64,000 nt of DNA from Cladopsammia gracilis (taxonomy: Eukaryota; Cnidaria; Anthozoa; Scleractinia; Dendrophylliidae): positions 62,001-126,000 of the forward strand of contig JAJGOT010000356.1 of assembly GCA_022457155.1 (NCBI GenBank), in the 5' to 3' direction. A program made the position numbers and the translations under genes. Below, in pieces: positions 37,801-45,688 of the stretch (the stretch's first letter is position 1; every line of letters starts with the position of its first letter). The notes under the pieces are model-generated. The model did not search any database, was not told the origin of the DNA, and saw only the letters and a program-made list of their open reading frames with translations.

Positions 37801-40800
37801 CCAAAATTTATATAAAAAAACAAAACAAACGTCTTCAGTGGTGGTCTGTTTATTAAGAAATAAGCCACAAGATCAAAGTTTGGAATGGATGTCTCTTGCA
37901 CAAATGCGTGCGACCTTCAGTAGAAACTGTACGTTCATCAAAGACAGGACGCCATGTTGGATAGAACTGATTTATTGTAAACATGTCATGTGATACAGTG
38001 CTAATGTAGGTTCGCACTGCATGCAGAGATCTGAGTTGACAGGTCCCAAGTTGGAAAACTAAATGCATCTCCTGCCATTTCATTTGCTTGTTACCGCCGC
38101 AGAGCTTGACGCTGTGAACCTGCATGTCATCCACAGTGCTTCCATTAGAGTTGAAATGCTCTGCGACGGGAAAACCGGGTGCACTCTTGGTAATACTCCT
38201 GGGATTGGTTATATAAATCAGATAGTTTTGGTCTAAAATAGGGTATAATTTACTGGGAAACTGATCAGTGGTATAAAGAATGAGTTTTTTTTTTCTGGAA
38301 AATAGTGAGTCTGGAATAGGATAGGGATTTTGGGTGTCTAGTCTAGAATAGGGTTGTAAAATACAGCTGAACGTGGTTTGGTTTAGGGTAAGAATTTCAG
38401 AGTCCCAGTGTCACACCAACCAACACCCAAACATATACAGAGTACACTCCCACCCCACCACGCCCAGCTTGCAGACTTCTATTAATTTTCTTTCCTGTGT
38501 ATGAGGAAGGAAAAAAAGAAGTTTGTATGCAGATTTGTATTATGCCAGTGAAGCTTTAACTCCAGGAGGGGAAGAGCCTAATCATATTTTCCTTTTATCT
38601 TTTTTTTTTCTGTTGAACAGTTACTACTGAAGGACATTGTGAAATAGTGTTCCGGCTCATGAATGGTCGTGGTGCATGGCAGTGGGTTAGAGGGAAGGGA
38701 AGACTTTTATATGACAAAAAAGAGAAGCCTGATGGTATTGCTACTGATAATGTTCTTATCAAGTAAGTTCAGTTTTTTTACATTTTTTCTGTCAGTTTTA
38801 TACACTTAGTCATTATTGCAAATTGTTCATATGGGAAACAAAATGGCCCTTATCGTAGATGAGTACGCCACGCCAACATATCAGCGGTTTCTCGCTTTCT
38901 TGACCCTATATAGTCTCGTTTTGATGTTTACGCTCATCGTCGTCAGAGGTTCTCGTAAACATCAAAACGAGACTAAACCGCTGATACGTTGGCGTGGCAT
39001 ACTCATCTACGATAAGGGCCATTGATCACTACACATGACGCTTTCATTATTGCTGATACTAGCAGTACACAGGACGCACACATGACGCATGTGACCTAGC
39101 TTGCCACTAGTCTCCCGTACTGAGCTCGGAGGTCAGAGCATCCAAATGGTATACAGAATGTCATAGGTTAGATTCCTGTGGGGACTCACTCACACTCACA
39201 ATACAATGAACGTTACATATTTCTTATAATTTAGCATTATTGATCCACACATGCAATTCACTAAAAAATTCCCAGATTATAATAGTCTTCCCAAGTCACA
39301 GACATTAGATCATCCAAACCACTGGGCAATGTAGCAGCTCTAGTAAGGTCTCACACCATTGGTTGGATACCCTTCAAGAGAACAATACAACAAACAACAG
39401 AAATAATGGCTCCTAGCCCTAAAAACAGAGGCAGCCGCAACACCTTAAACAATAGAGCTGCTACGCTACTAAAATGAACTGGTTTAGGGCACTTAATTTT
39501 TATTGTTTCCATTAGAAATAGTAATTGGACTGAGTGGAGTACAATTCAAGGACTAATCAAGGACTAATCAGGAAAGTAATTTCAAATTGGCCGAGTGAGT
39601 AGTGGAAGGACGGTTTGAAATTATGAGCACGATTGCCCCTGAATTGTACAACACAAAAATTCTATTACTAACTAATCACATCAATAACAAAATTTGAGAT
39701 TAAAAGTCTATGAAAGCAGAAGGAAAAAAGCAGAAAAAGTACCCATTTACTATTAAGTGCACCTGATTGACTTGTACGCAACATAGGTGTCCTAATACAG
39801 CTATCCAATTACAAAAGGTTTAATTGGACAGCTGTAATTGGACACCCGTTGACCACACGCCGTTTATATTAGAAATAGGCGCGTGGATGACCAATCATAA
39901 TTGAGCATTTCGTTGTTAGAACGATAAAAACAACAATGTTAACTTCTGCTAATAACTAATGCTACTCTGTGCAAATTGTGTTCCACCGCTGTTTATTCTG
40001 CTGGACTTAATTTCAATTAACTGCATAAAAAGTGTCAAGAAATAATTGTGAATTCTGACCGGAATGAGTTCTGTTACTTTACAAGACTTTGAACGAACAA
40101 TGCAATGTCATGGTGTTCAGTTGTTACAGAACTACACTGTACATGTTGTTATAGAACTACATGTTGCCCCCCCCCCCCCCCCCCTCCCCCTCCCCCTCTG
40201 AATTTTGGGTTCTGTTAGTGTAAGTTGCACAACTTCATGGAAATACAACAATCCCCTTTTATAATAAGTCACTGTTGAAATTGTTAATTGAACACACGCA
40301 CAGAGAAAAAAATTCAATCTTTTTAATAATATACAAAATGCTGTGCCATGCAGTACATGGGAAGTTTTTAATCAACACTGTTATGCGTTTATTTTCAGCG
40401 ATGAGCAAGGCCCTTATTTTCAATCAGTTGCACATGAAGTGTTGCGTGAATGGAAATCTAGGCAAAAGGGCCTACCTTCACCGAAAACCGATGATGAAAC
40501 CAACAGTGAGAAACGTAGTCCAGACTCAGCACTTCCACCTTCAACAGCATCAAGTGAAAGCTTGAGCGGTACTGGACAAGGTTTGTTGGAGAAGTTGTTA
40601 ACCCATTCATCCCCAGAATCAATTATGGAGACATGTAGTGTAGTTCTAACTTTTGAGTCTGTGGTGTGACCATGCAAATGAAACCTCTTTGACCAGTACT
40701 TTTGCAGGGTGCCATTTGTTTTTCAATATCTCACAAAATGAAATTTGGAATTTTTCTTGAATTTTTGGTATGGCACTCGTGTGAGTTAAAGGGTTAACCC

Positions 40801-43142
40801 AGTGCAATTCTGTGTTACGTTAAAAAATTAACAACACCATAACCAAGTACTGCTTGATAGCTTTCACCTAAATGGTCACACTTCAGAATTGCGATCACAG
40901 ATTTACAACTACAAAATGCCTCAACTCTAGTCTAAGTAGATGTAAGCAGGAGACCCTGTTGAAATGCATGAAACATTTTTGACATTGATTATTTTTGTTA
41001 CAGTAGCTGCTAGTACTTTAGCTTTAGTAGCTCTCATAGACACAGGGAAAAAAACATTATGATCCTGAACAATGGTCGCACAAAGATTGGTATCTTCATC
41101 GTTCTCCCGAAACGCAATAGCTATAACCAAACTAACTATAGCAGCACATCCACATGTAGGACTCTCCCTCCTCATAGCTTATGTACAGCTGCCCCCTCTC
41201 CTCAAGAATCAAGCTTCCTATGAGCCAGCTTATCAATACGAAACGTTTGGACCCTCCCCTTTCCTACCCATTTTTTAACACTGACCCTTCACCCCCTGTG
41301 TCCAACTCCCCACCCTTCCCCCCCTCCAACACCGTCCCTATGGGTAAGGCAGGTGACCATTACATATTGCGAACTCAATGTTAACAAGCCCATTGACCAA
41401 CCGATAGAATGAATGTTGTCTCCAATCGGCCACTCCGAAAAATACCATAATAATCTCTCATGTGCAGGCTCAGCCTTCCCCGGGTGTATTTATTCAAGTC
41501 TCCTTTGTTAGAATGGCACAATGGAATTCAGAGTACATGTAGAAACGCTACGATGTAGCATTGTGTGTTCGTATACAAATGTGCACCGTATGCAAGTTGC
41601 CAAGAAGTTGAAGCATAGCACGTGCATTTAGTGCTGAAAACAGCACTTTAAAGAGTATTATGGTATTTTTCATAGTTTCTGGAGTGGGGAATTGCTATAA
41701 CTCGTTCAATGCCTCGCAAATTCACGAGTTAAAAATTGAGGGGAGGAGCAGCTGTACACGCACAGGCTACACCAACTGAGGTCTTAACTAATCCGCCACA
41801 TATTCCTTCTGCAGGTTTCACTGTACCTTCTGAAGATAACCTGTTACAAGAGTCGAAGGACATCGAGATCATTCAATACAGGAGTCCACCCATTTCTGCA
41901 GTAAAGAAAAAAGAGCATGTGTTACCTACGCTTGGTCTCACAGCAGGCACATCAGAGTCGTGTATGTTCAGCTCAACAAATCAGAACAGGTCACCAGTGG
42001 AGGAGAAACCCATCATTGTACCGCATGATGAAATAGTGTTTAACTTCAAGACTGAGCGCAGAAATGGTGATGCTACTCATATCAACCCAAAACCAAATCA
42101 CGCTGCACATGATCAAATCATTCGGATTAAACAGTTCCTGATGGGCGAGAATGATCAACCTCCTCCAAATTCGTGTCAGCTGGACACCACTGTTCGAATA
42201 GACGGTGGTGTAATTCACGATAGTCCTCCACCTTGGGCTGATTATCCTACAGATGCATCATCAGTCCTGTCAGAGTTGAACTGTCAACAAGATGACAGAT
42301 TCCCCGCTCAATTCCCACCCTGCTCACCGCAGCATGGAATGCAACCGTCCTTTCACACGAATGGATACGATCATGTCAGTCCGGGGACGTTACCAGGTCA
42401 ACCCAGTGGCTTGCAGTGTAACGGACCTCAGCAGATGGATTCAATTAACTTCATTTACCCGTTTATACCAGATATTACTAACCCTTCACACCCATCGATG
42501 TCAAACCCTTTTGTAAATGGGGCACAGAGACAGGACATCTGTGATGTCCATGTACAAGCAGGTATCAATGGCCTCAATGAGGTGCTGCAGAACGGAACTG
42601 AATCCCTCCCCCCTTATCTGCGACAAGAGGGCACTGTCATTCATTCCTTGCAACAGCAATTCGATCATAGCCAAAATGGTTTCTATCATTCAAATTTGGG
42701 GGGACATTTTCCCACCGTCACCCAACCTCCTACTGAACGTTACCCCGCCTGTGATTTCATGGGTCATGCGAGCGCCACATCTGAACCAGCAAAGCAAGAC
42801 CCTAGCCTGTGGTTTGGATCGTCCAATACTGTTCCGCTAAATCACAACCCGCAAGTTCCTCAGGTTGAAGAGGTGTTAAGCGTAGATGATCTAACTCCAA
42901 GCTTGTTCGTGGATCCAATGGTTCCATACGGGAATCTGGAAAACTTACACAACGGTCAACCTTCGGAATCGATGTATCCTGCCAGTGTGTATCCAACCAA
43001 CGACCTGCATTTGAACAAGTCTATGGGGCAGAACTTCCAAACATCGCAAGACATGAAACAAAGACGAGTTGATGACAGTGGAAATCAAAGGTTTCAGCCT
43101 GGTGGTAACAACAGCTTACTGAAAATGATGCTGACTTTGTAA
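10524..43142 (+). CDS. AHR: Aryl hydrocarbon receptor homologue (bHLH-PAS), 12 exons, 869 aa
   Basis: Exons, all GT-AG and phase-consistent: 10524-10606, 14828-15000, 19214-19308, 23280-23369, 23487-23576, 24109-24160, 26856-26941, 34959-35140, 36407-36513, 38621-38762, 40399-40580, 41815-43142. They sum to 2610 nt, or 869 residues plus stop, close to vertebrate AHR length. Domain order is a basic N-terminus, bHLH (about residues 28-85), PAS-A (from about 118), PAS-B (about 207-375) and a long Gln/Pro/Ser/Asn-rich tail. AHR works as a cytosolic factor that enters the nucleus, pairs with ARNT and binds XRE sites; studied invertebrate AHRs act in development and do not bind dioxin. The start is preceded by an in-frame TAG at 10482 and an overlapping upstream ORF. 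The HKLDKL-type helix-2 pattern (AKLDKLTVLKLSVSF) and a PAS-B beginning F-x-G-K-x-K favour AHR over SIM, HIF, NPAS or ARNT. The gene covers 32.6 kb because its introns are repeat-filled. Confidence 0.9.
12625..12712 (-). repeat. Solo copy of the AHR intron-8 minisatellite unit (inverted)
   Basis: GTGGTTCTAACTTGTGAGTC, then a TGTGTAGCCATTCAAATG stretch and AAAGCTACC, are the reverse complement of landmarks in the 35210-36115 array, in the same order. Confidence 0.6.
13363..13446. repeat. Fold-back element (TTTCAAACCAGTTT arms)
   Basis: Arms TTTCAAACCAGTTTT and AATTAAACTGGTTTGAAA enclose CTTTGTCTCAGATTATGAG. The whole folds into one hairpin of about 84 nt and belongs to the same family as 15302-15420 and the interrupted copy at 6013-6353. 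Confidence 0.7.
14128..14240 (+). repeat. Solo copy of the AHR intron-8 minisatellite unit (direct)
   Basis: TTAGGATTTC, ACTCAAATGTTA, TGTACAGCTTAATAA, CAGTACCGCAG, AAAGTACTGCTCAGCAGC and TTTCATTTTAATGG follow the same order as one unit of the 35210-36115 array. This shows the unit also exists as single dispersed copies. Confidence 0.7.
14828..15000 (+). CDS. AHR: AHR exon 2: bHLH domain
   Basis: This exon encodes nearly the entire basic helix-loop-helix. The basic region is SASRRHREKIN, with the basic residues that contact DNA bases in AHR. Helix 1 is ATLEELGDLLPL, followed by a short loop. Helix 2 is AKLDKLTVLKLSVSFFQ. The DNA-contact H-R-x-x-I/L-N pattern and LDKL..L.LSVS are characteristic of the AHR subfamily. 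The upstream exon supplies only a short basic, possibly nuclear-targeting, leader (KDRKRKISS). Confidence 0.92.
15302..15420. repeat. Fold-back element (CAAACTAGGTT arms)
   Basis: TTATTTCAAACTAGGTTAAT pairs with AAACCTAGTTTGAAATAA around a loop containing TTTGTCCCAGAATCATT. It is a second uninterrupted member of the family seen at 13363 and 6013, in AHR intron 2. Confidence 0.7.
15633..15843. repeat. Long fold-back element in AHR intron 2
   Basis: TCATCCTAGCCATCGGCAGA and AGACACTTGTTTTTACTC at the left are mirrored by the inverse AAACAAGTGTCTTGGGCTGC and CCGATGGCCAGGATGGA at the right. Inner arms carry GTAATTTGAAACAAAACT. The pairing covers most of about 210 bp. A related, more decayed sequence (TCTATCCTGGCCATCAGCAG) occurs near 8805. 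The 80-aa ORF starting at 15815 is a by-product of this repeat. Confidence 0.7.
18063..18828. mobile_element. Non-autonomous Tc1/mariner-type element with TA target duplication
   Basis: The terminal inverted repeats CAGTACTTACCCGCTTAT (18063) and ATAAGCGGGTAAGTACTG (ending 18828) are each bordered by TA (18061-18062, 18829-18830). CAGT-type ends with TA duplication fit the Tc1/mariner/pogo superfamily. Internal subrepeats of AAGAACCTG occur near both ends. There is no transposase ORF. A second element (18414-18591) is nested inside. Confidence 0.7.
18414..18591. mobile_element. Nested fold-back MITE
   Basis: The arms ATAGGCCATTTGCACGATGA and TCATCGTGCAAATGGCCTAT continue inward through GTCATTTGACTACTACTACC and its inverse, with only a few mismatches over about 50 bp each. 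The element lies wholly inside the mariner-like element 18063-18828 and is therefore the younger insertion. Confidence 0.75.
19214..19308 (+). CDS. AHR: AHR exon 3: bHLH to PAS-A linker
   Basis: This exon encodes the linker GKRRRRVDDATVSQITRKL and following residues. The KRRRR cluster is a candidate nuclear-localisation segment. It joins exon 2 in phase 1 and exon 4 in phase 0. Confidence 0.82.
19848..20420. repeat. Diverged tandem duplication in AHR intron 3
   Basis: Two successive blocks share AATTGTAAATGGAGT, AAAAGAAGGT, TAATAAACACTG, then GTTTGATTGTT, AATTAAATTAGTGA and GATTTGCATAT-like landmarks in the same order. The first block begins near 19848 and the second near 20192. The offset shrinks from about 344 to 251 bp along the pair, so the second copy has lost roughly 90 bp. 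Confidence 0.6.
22259..22512. repeat. Fold-back element rich in TTGTTGAAC motifs
   Basis: GATACATGGTTCAAC at the left and GTTGAACCGTGTATC at the right form imperfect terminal inverted repeats. The interior repeats CAACA/TGTTG blocks. A similar direct pair (GAACTGTCACAAATCTGTG near 22230 and GAACTGGCACAAATCTGTG near 22555) flanks the element. Confidence 0.55.
22759..22817. repeat. Compound (TTG)n(TTA)n microsatellite
   Basis: About 59 bp of TTG and TTA triplets. The 61-aa ORF with a poly-Leu run starting at 22682 is its translation. Confidence 0.9.
23280..24160 (+). CDS. AHR: AHR exons 4-6: PAS-A core
   Basis: Exons 23280-23369, 23487-23576 and 24109-24160 encode ALDSFFLVLSDSGDVFFVSE, NVFRYLGYTQ, NFLNFVHHEDVFGFEKCLRR and a short acidic segment. 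This is the classical PAS pattern: a hydrophobic A-beta strand, G-D-V-F-F-V-S (B-beta), Y-L-G-Y and a VHHED turn before the helical connector. PAS-A provides the dimer surface with ARNT. The two introns flanking the 90-nt exons are phase 0. Confidence 0.9.
25624..26777. mobile_element. TTAA-flanked DNA element in AHR intron 6
   Basis: Short inverted ends AGGACCCAAGTCA (25624) and TGACCTGGGTCCT (ending 26777) are each bordered by TTAA (25620-25623, 26778-26781). TTAA duplications are typical of piggyBac and Kolobok elements. Length is 1154 bp, with overlapping short ORFs but nothing transposase-like. The inverted repeat is only about 13-14 bp with one mismatch, so the delimitation is moderate. 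Confidence 0.5.
26856..26941 (+). CDS. AHR: AHR exon 7: PAS-A/PAS-B linker
   Basis: It encodes ENPIPQVCFSSIRCHAGRQS followed by SHVSPFYYR, the stretch leading into PAS-B. It joins the previous exon in phase 1 and ends in phase 0 at a GTAGGT donor. Intron 7 that follows is the largest in the gene (8.0 kb). Confidence 0.82.
27054..27165 (+). mobile_element. Partial SINE, same family as 3725-4032
   Basis: GTTGAACTTTCAACCT, AGGTCGGT, GCCGTCATGTTGTTTTC and TTAGACAAGAAACTGTA parallel the body of the minus-strand SINE at 3725-4032 in the same order. The promoter head is decayed and the 3' half is missing. Confidence 0.7.
29384..30322 (+). pseudogene. LINE ORF1 with two in-frame stops
   Basis: A single reading frame runs from 29384 to 30322 (about 313 codons) broken only by TGA at 29948-29950 and 30119-30121. 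The N-terminal part has a Ser-rich basic tract (residues 15-40) and a HCANCEVK segment. A long heptad-rich coiled coil follows (about 65-165), then the YSRRENIKFENI signature that starts the RNA-recognition module of L1-type ORF1 proteins. The C-terminal part contains YRVPYSIVERRRKQ. ORF1 proteins trimerise and coat the element RNA. The 188-aa ORF alone is a truncation of this frame. Confidence 0.85.
31089..31841 (+). repeat. 168-bp in-frame tandem duplication within LINE ORF2, second copy split by a SINE
   Basis: Copy 1 is 31089-31256. Copy 2 starts at 31257, is interrupted after 31347, resumes at 31761 and ends at 31841. The unit is 168 bp (56 codons) and covers the FKSLHHLLQDF to GGDFN to LCTLY part of the endonuclease. 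A few substitutions separate the copies (for example GACAGC versus GACAGG). Confidence 0.85.
31348..31760 (+). mobile_element. tRNA-derived SINE inside the LINE
   Basis: The head has an A box (TTAGCTCAGTTAGTTGG, about 31380) and a B box (GGTTCGAATCC at 31426-31436) and reads as a tRNA down to CCGGACCA. A partial duplicate of the head (GCCTCCTGGTTAGCTCAGT) precedes it at 31349. A body of about 280 bp and an (AATAA)n-type tail (31743-31760) follow. It interrupts copy 2 of the 168-bp duplication. The target duplication is short (AGAC). It is a different family from the SINE at 3725-4032. Confidence 0.85.
33373..34247. mobile_element. Disrupted copy of the AGGGAACCTC MITE
   Basis: After a TTAA at 33369-33372 the left arm of the 34252-34671 element is present (AGGGAACCTCCATTG... 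to about 33424). About 0.7 kb of unrelated sequence intervenes, and the inner arm resumes at about 34141-34240 (GCAAATATAATTTTAGTG, GAATATCGCC). The right half is missing. An ORF of 88 codons (33797-34063) in the intervening sequence has no recognisable domain. Confidence 0.55.
34252..34671. mobile_element. TTAA-flanked MITE with long inverted arms
   Basis: AGGGAACCTCTATTG at the left and CAATGGAGGTTCCCT at the right are bordered by TTAA (34248-34251, 34672-34675). The inverted similarity continues for most of 200 bp per arm (AACAAATTGACGTTAAATTG, GCAAATATAAT, GCTTTTAAATTTCC). TTAA target duplication indicates piggyBac- or Kolobok-type mobilisation. It is non-autonomous and lies 290 bp before AHR exon 8. 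Confidence 0.78.
34959..38762 (+). CDS. AHR: AHR exons 8-10: PAS-B domain
   Basis: Exons 34959-35140, 36407-36513 and 38621-38762 encode PAS-B. The order is SFRFDGKIKPLLNGK, YGFFALCTPVNP, CKLGMDLGVRKLDNRG, SRTGYFFVHPDD, GHCEIVFRLMNGRGAWQWV and GRLLYDKKEKPD. The FxGKxKxL start, FALxTP strand, GYxFxHxxD turn and IVFRL...WxWVxxxxRLLY ending are conserved in AHR. In vertebrates this domain binds ligands and HSP90; ligand competence here cannot be judged by eye. The splice phases interlock without a gap. Confidence 0.92.
35210..36115 (+). repeat. Minisatellite filling AHR intron 8, nine copies of about 110 bp
   Basis: The landmark AAAGTACTGCTCAGTAGC recurs at about 35233, 35343, 35448, 35569, 35675, 35785, 35888, 35981 and 36093, spaced 93-121 bp. 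Each unit also contains TTTCATTTGAATGGTCACAC, GGATTTCA, CACAGACTCAAAAGTTAGAA and TTGTACAGCATAATAAACAG. Copies differ by small indels and substitutions. Solo relatives occur at 12625, 14128 and 40836. ORFs on the minus strand (for example 35353-35592) are its translation. Confidence 0.92.
36769..37138. mobile_element. CAGGG-ended MITE with 6-bp target duplication AATAGG
   Basis: The ends CAGGGTTCAAAATA (36769) and TATTTTGAACCCTG (ending 37138) are perfectly inverted. The flanks are AATAGG at 36763-36768 and 37139-37144. There is no transposase. It shares the CAGGGTTC terminus and 6-bp duplication with 53960-54125 and 60453-60617, but the interior differs. The 102-aa ORF starting 36701 runs into it by chance. 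Confidence 0.75.
38215..38360. repeat. Dispersed repeat shared with 7200-7345
   Basis: It contains TTTTGGTCTAAAATAGGGTA, ACTGATCAGTGGTAT and GGATAGGG in the same order and orientation as 7200-7345, roughly 140 bp of alignable sequence. Confidence 0.6.
38842..39023. repeat. 182-bp fold-back element
   Basis: AATGGCCCTTATCGTAGATG to CAGCGGTTT is mirrored by AAACCGCTGAT to CATCTACGATAAGGGCCATT. The inner part is a second palindrome (AGTCTCGTTTTGATGTTTAC and inverse). The RNA would fold end to end with few mismatches. No clear target duplication. The 69-aa ORF starting 38816 is an artefact of it. Confidence 0.8.
39108..39186 (+). repeat. tRNA-like pseudogene or SINE head
   Basis: A 79-nt stretch can fold as a tRNA. 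The 5' acceptor AGTCTCC pairs with the 3' GGGGACT (one G-U). An A-box-like GAGCTCGGAGGTCAGAG lies in the D region. The T-arm is ATAGG-TTAGATT-CCTGT, with A replacing C in the normal TTCGATT loop. The defective B box and lack of isolation argue for a SINE remnant rather than a working tRNA gene. It lies in AHR intron 10. Confidence 0.55.
40167..40199. repeat. Poly-C/CCCCCT tract in AHR intron 10
   Basis: Eighteen consecutive C residues followed by T-interrupted C5 runs. Similar C or G homopolymers of 15-20 nt occur at 15960, 19578, 25223 and 29078. Confidence 0.9.
40399..40580 (+). CDS. AHR: AHR exon 11: post-PAS linker
   Basis: It encodes NDEQGPYFQSVAHEVLREWK and a Ser/Pro-rich tail (SPKTDDETNSEKRSPDSALP). 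It starts after TTTTCAG and ends in phase 1 at a GTTTGT donor. It finishes the PAS-B capping helix and begins the disordered C-terminal half. Confidence 0.85.
40836..40915 (+). repeat. Solo relative of the AHR minisatellite unit
   Basis: AACACCATAACCAAGTACTGC, TTGATAGCTTTCA, AAATGGTCACACTTCAGAAT and ATCACAGATTTACAACTA follow the unit order with more divergence than in the main array. A partial inverted relative precedes it at about 40640-40690. Confidence 0.55.
41815..43142 (+). CDS. AHR: AHR terminal exon: long C-terminal activation region
   Basis: This exon supplies 441 residues from GFTVPSEDN to the stop at 43140-43142. It is rich in Gln, Asn, Pro, Ser and His with no globular domain visible, as expected for an AHR transactivation region. 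Local features are acidic/hydrophobic patches such as EEVLSVDDLTPSLFVDP (near residue 800) and a QQQFDHSQNG stretch. The ORF is open upstream to 41736, but the splice acceptor TTCTGCAG at 41807-41814 and phase agreement with exon 11 set the true exon start at 41815. Confidence 0.88.
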
Positions 43143-43841
43143 TTAAGCTTCAGTTGTTTACAGAAAGAAGGACTGGTGGTTCACGTACTAATGATTATCT
43201 TTTAATACCTTAGAGAATCCTATGCTGGCGTGTTGTGCTTTATCTCGGGATTCATCCGAGTTTGGGTGTCTCTCTTGGAGAATTAGAACTTGACCACAAG
43301 TACTTATCTATAAACAACTACTCTTCTTGGACTGAACTAGCTGTGTTATAAAAGACAAGGTCTTCATGGGTAGTTGTGCTACGTTGATTGTCAGTTATCA
43401 TCAGTCTTCCTTTATACTAGAAGTACAAGAAAAATGGCGAAGCTCATCCTAAAGTAGTGAACAGCTCACTTGTCAGTCTACTGCTACCAAATTTTGACGA
43501 ACTACAAGTTGGTGGATTCAGTGATTAGTGCTAGGAGAGGGAATTGCGGAACAATCGCTGGAGCTTTTCGCTACAAATGGAGTCAAATCTTCCGTAAATG
43601 GAAACCCCTGAGTCCAACACGCTCAAAAGTGTCGGCTTAGATGAGGTGTCTGGTTATGGAAGGTGTCCGCGCTAAAGCGAAGGTTTGACTGTACGAAATC
43701 CAAGATTTCCTCTGACAGTCTCTTGTACAAGGCAAATTAAATTTGCTGAAAATCGCAAAGTTTCAAATAACAGTTATAAGAAAAAAATATACACATAGGA
43801 GAGATGTGAAAATAAGGACATGGGATTTTAGGGGACGAGTT

Positions 43842-44135
43842 AAAGGCCGATTTAGACGGCACAACTTTTGCCTACAACTGTCGCTTGCAACCTGCACGCC
43901 ATACATACAGCACGAATCGTGTCGTCTAAATCAGCCTACAACTCGCTCACAACTGTTGTGTGTAACACGAAAAAAGTTGTAGGATTTTGAAACATGTTTT
44001 AAAACCCTACGACAATCGTAGCCACATACAATGTTATATGATGCGAGTTGTATACAATTTTCGCCTGACGCAAGCAGCGCACGCTACAAAAAATCGCATG
44101 CGACAAAGTTGTGCCGTTTAAATCAGTAGTCCTTT
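43842..44135. mobile_element. MITE with GGCACAACTTT-type arms
   Basis: AAAGGCCGATTTAGACGGCA and CAACTTTTG at the left oppose CAAAGTTGTG and CCGTTTAAATCAGTAGTCC at the right. The interior repeats ACAACT, GTCGCA and CTAAATC motifs in both orientations. It is non-coding and lies in or just after the AHR 3' UTR. The target duplication is unresolved. Confidence 0.6.
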
Positions 44136-45385
44136 AGTTACCTTATAGTGTCTTGAGGAGGTGGTGCCATATAAAATTGAAATATCTCTAAGCTTCTCGT
44201 GTATGGTGGCTCAAACTTGTTCTTACCCTTAAGTGGGCCATGTCATGGGGATATGTTTGTGTTTTTGGGTAAAAACTGTGCTAAAATTAGAACTAAGTGC
44301 TAAATAAAACACCAAGAGAAGGAGATCAACAAAACTTGTAATCTGCTTTTAGTGAATTTTCCACGACGCAAGTGAAGGACAAAAAAAAATGGTCTCATCT
44401 TTTCAGACTGAAATCCATTTTCTTCCGAACCATCCGTAGCCAAAAACATTTACAATATTATGTTCAGTGAACTATTTTAAACAGAACCTTTGCCATTATG
44501 TTTGGGTTAACATTGACGCCAATTTATCTTCTATCTTACTAAAAGTAGTGACATGGCCTATTTAGGGGACACCAAACACCACTACATGTATGCTATGCCT
44601 AAAAAAACCGCAACTAAACTCTTATTTTTTAAAACTCGGCAGCATCGACTTTGCAAAGGTCGAAAAGTATTGTTATTAATCGCTATTTGAATATTTTCTA
44701 AAAAGTACCGTGATAGATACAAATCTGTTAACAGTAACTGTATTGGTACCTTCCTCTAGGCTATAGTGTCTTCACAACGAGGATTTTTACAAAACAAACT
44801 ATATTTGCCCTCAGATCATATTTAACTTTCGTCTTCAAGCACGTCTCATCTAGATAATCTAGTATTGCCGTTTGACTGGTTGTCGTTTTGTTTGTATTCA
44901 AGTTGTTCCACTTGTAAGCCATTGTGTTCTTAACTAAATCTCTATTATAAAAGCTTATATTGTAACTGATAATATATCCCATATATGATGTGTACATAAA
45001 CTGATTATATTATTTCATTTTGAGTATTTCTTATACTATTATTGATGTTTTAAAGTTCACCCTATTAGCACTTAGCCCAGAATTTGAAACTATTCGGTAC
45101 ATGTTCCGCCACATTTGCTGTTAAGTCTTTTCTACCCTTGTTTTCGTATTCATCCTTTTTCTTTTGTCGGCACGGTTTAGCCTAGCGCGAGAATTAAAAA
45201 CTGGGCAAATGATTTGTGCTAGGAATAATTCCAGTCGATTTGTAATAATCCAATTGTTTCCCTTCAAGCATTGATCCGATTATTAGCAAACAGCAAATCA
45301 GCGCATGATAAGACTCTGTACTGTCCACATCAAGTGGGAAGTTGATAAAAAAAATCGCGTCTGCAAACTAGATTAGGTCTACAGC

Positions 45386-45688
45386 GAAGTCCGTTTACAC
45401 TGGCGATTTTTTGTGTAGTTTTTGACGTACTTTTCGGTGCAATTTTTGTCGCGTGCAAGTTGCATCTTCAAATCGCGTGTGTAAACTAGCGGCGATTTCA
45501 GTGCGATTTGTCGCGCGATGTCGCAGAGGTTTCGACCTGATGCAACTTGGCGGCGATTTTTGGGAAATCACAGCTAATAAAAGCAAATATCGCACAAGAA
45601 ATCGCTGCTATTTTACACTTGCGACAAAAGTTGCATTGAAGAGCGCGACAAAAATCGCATGAAAAATTGCATGTGTAAACGGGCCTTA
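45386..45688. mobile_element. MITE with GTTTACAC arms and GCGAT/TCGCG subrepeats
   Basis: GAAGTCCGTTTACACTGGCG at the left and ATGTGTAAACGGGCCTTA at the right are inverted. Internal GTGTAAACTAGCGGCGATT and many GCGATTT/AAATCGC words repeat in both orientations. ORFs on both strands through here (45395-45662) are products of this structure. Confidence 0.6.

Larger units (their letters stand above)
36514..38620 (+). other. AHR intron 9
   Basis: It contains a 370-bp CAGGG element with 6-bp target duplication (36769-37138) and the dispersed repeat 38215-38360. The rest (37140-38200) shows only AT-rich sequence with short ORFs lacking coding character. Confidence 0.7.

Noticed and set aside
41736..41814. 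Extra N-terminal part of the 468-aa ORF covering the last AHR exon
   Set aside because: Phase with exon 11 and the acceptor at 41807-41814 require the exon to begin at 41815.
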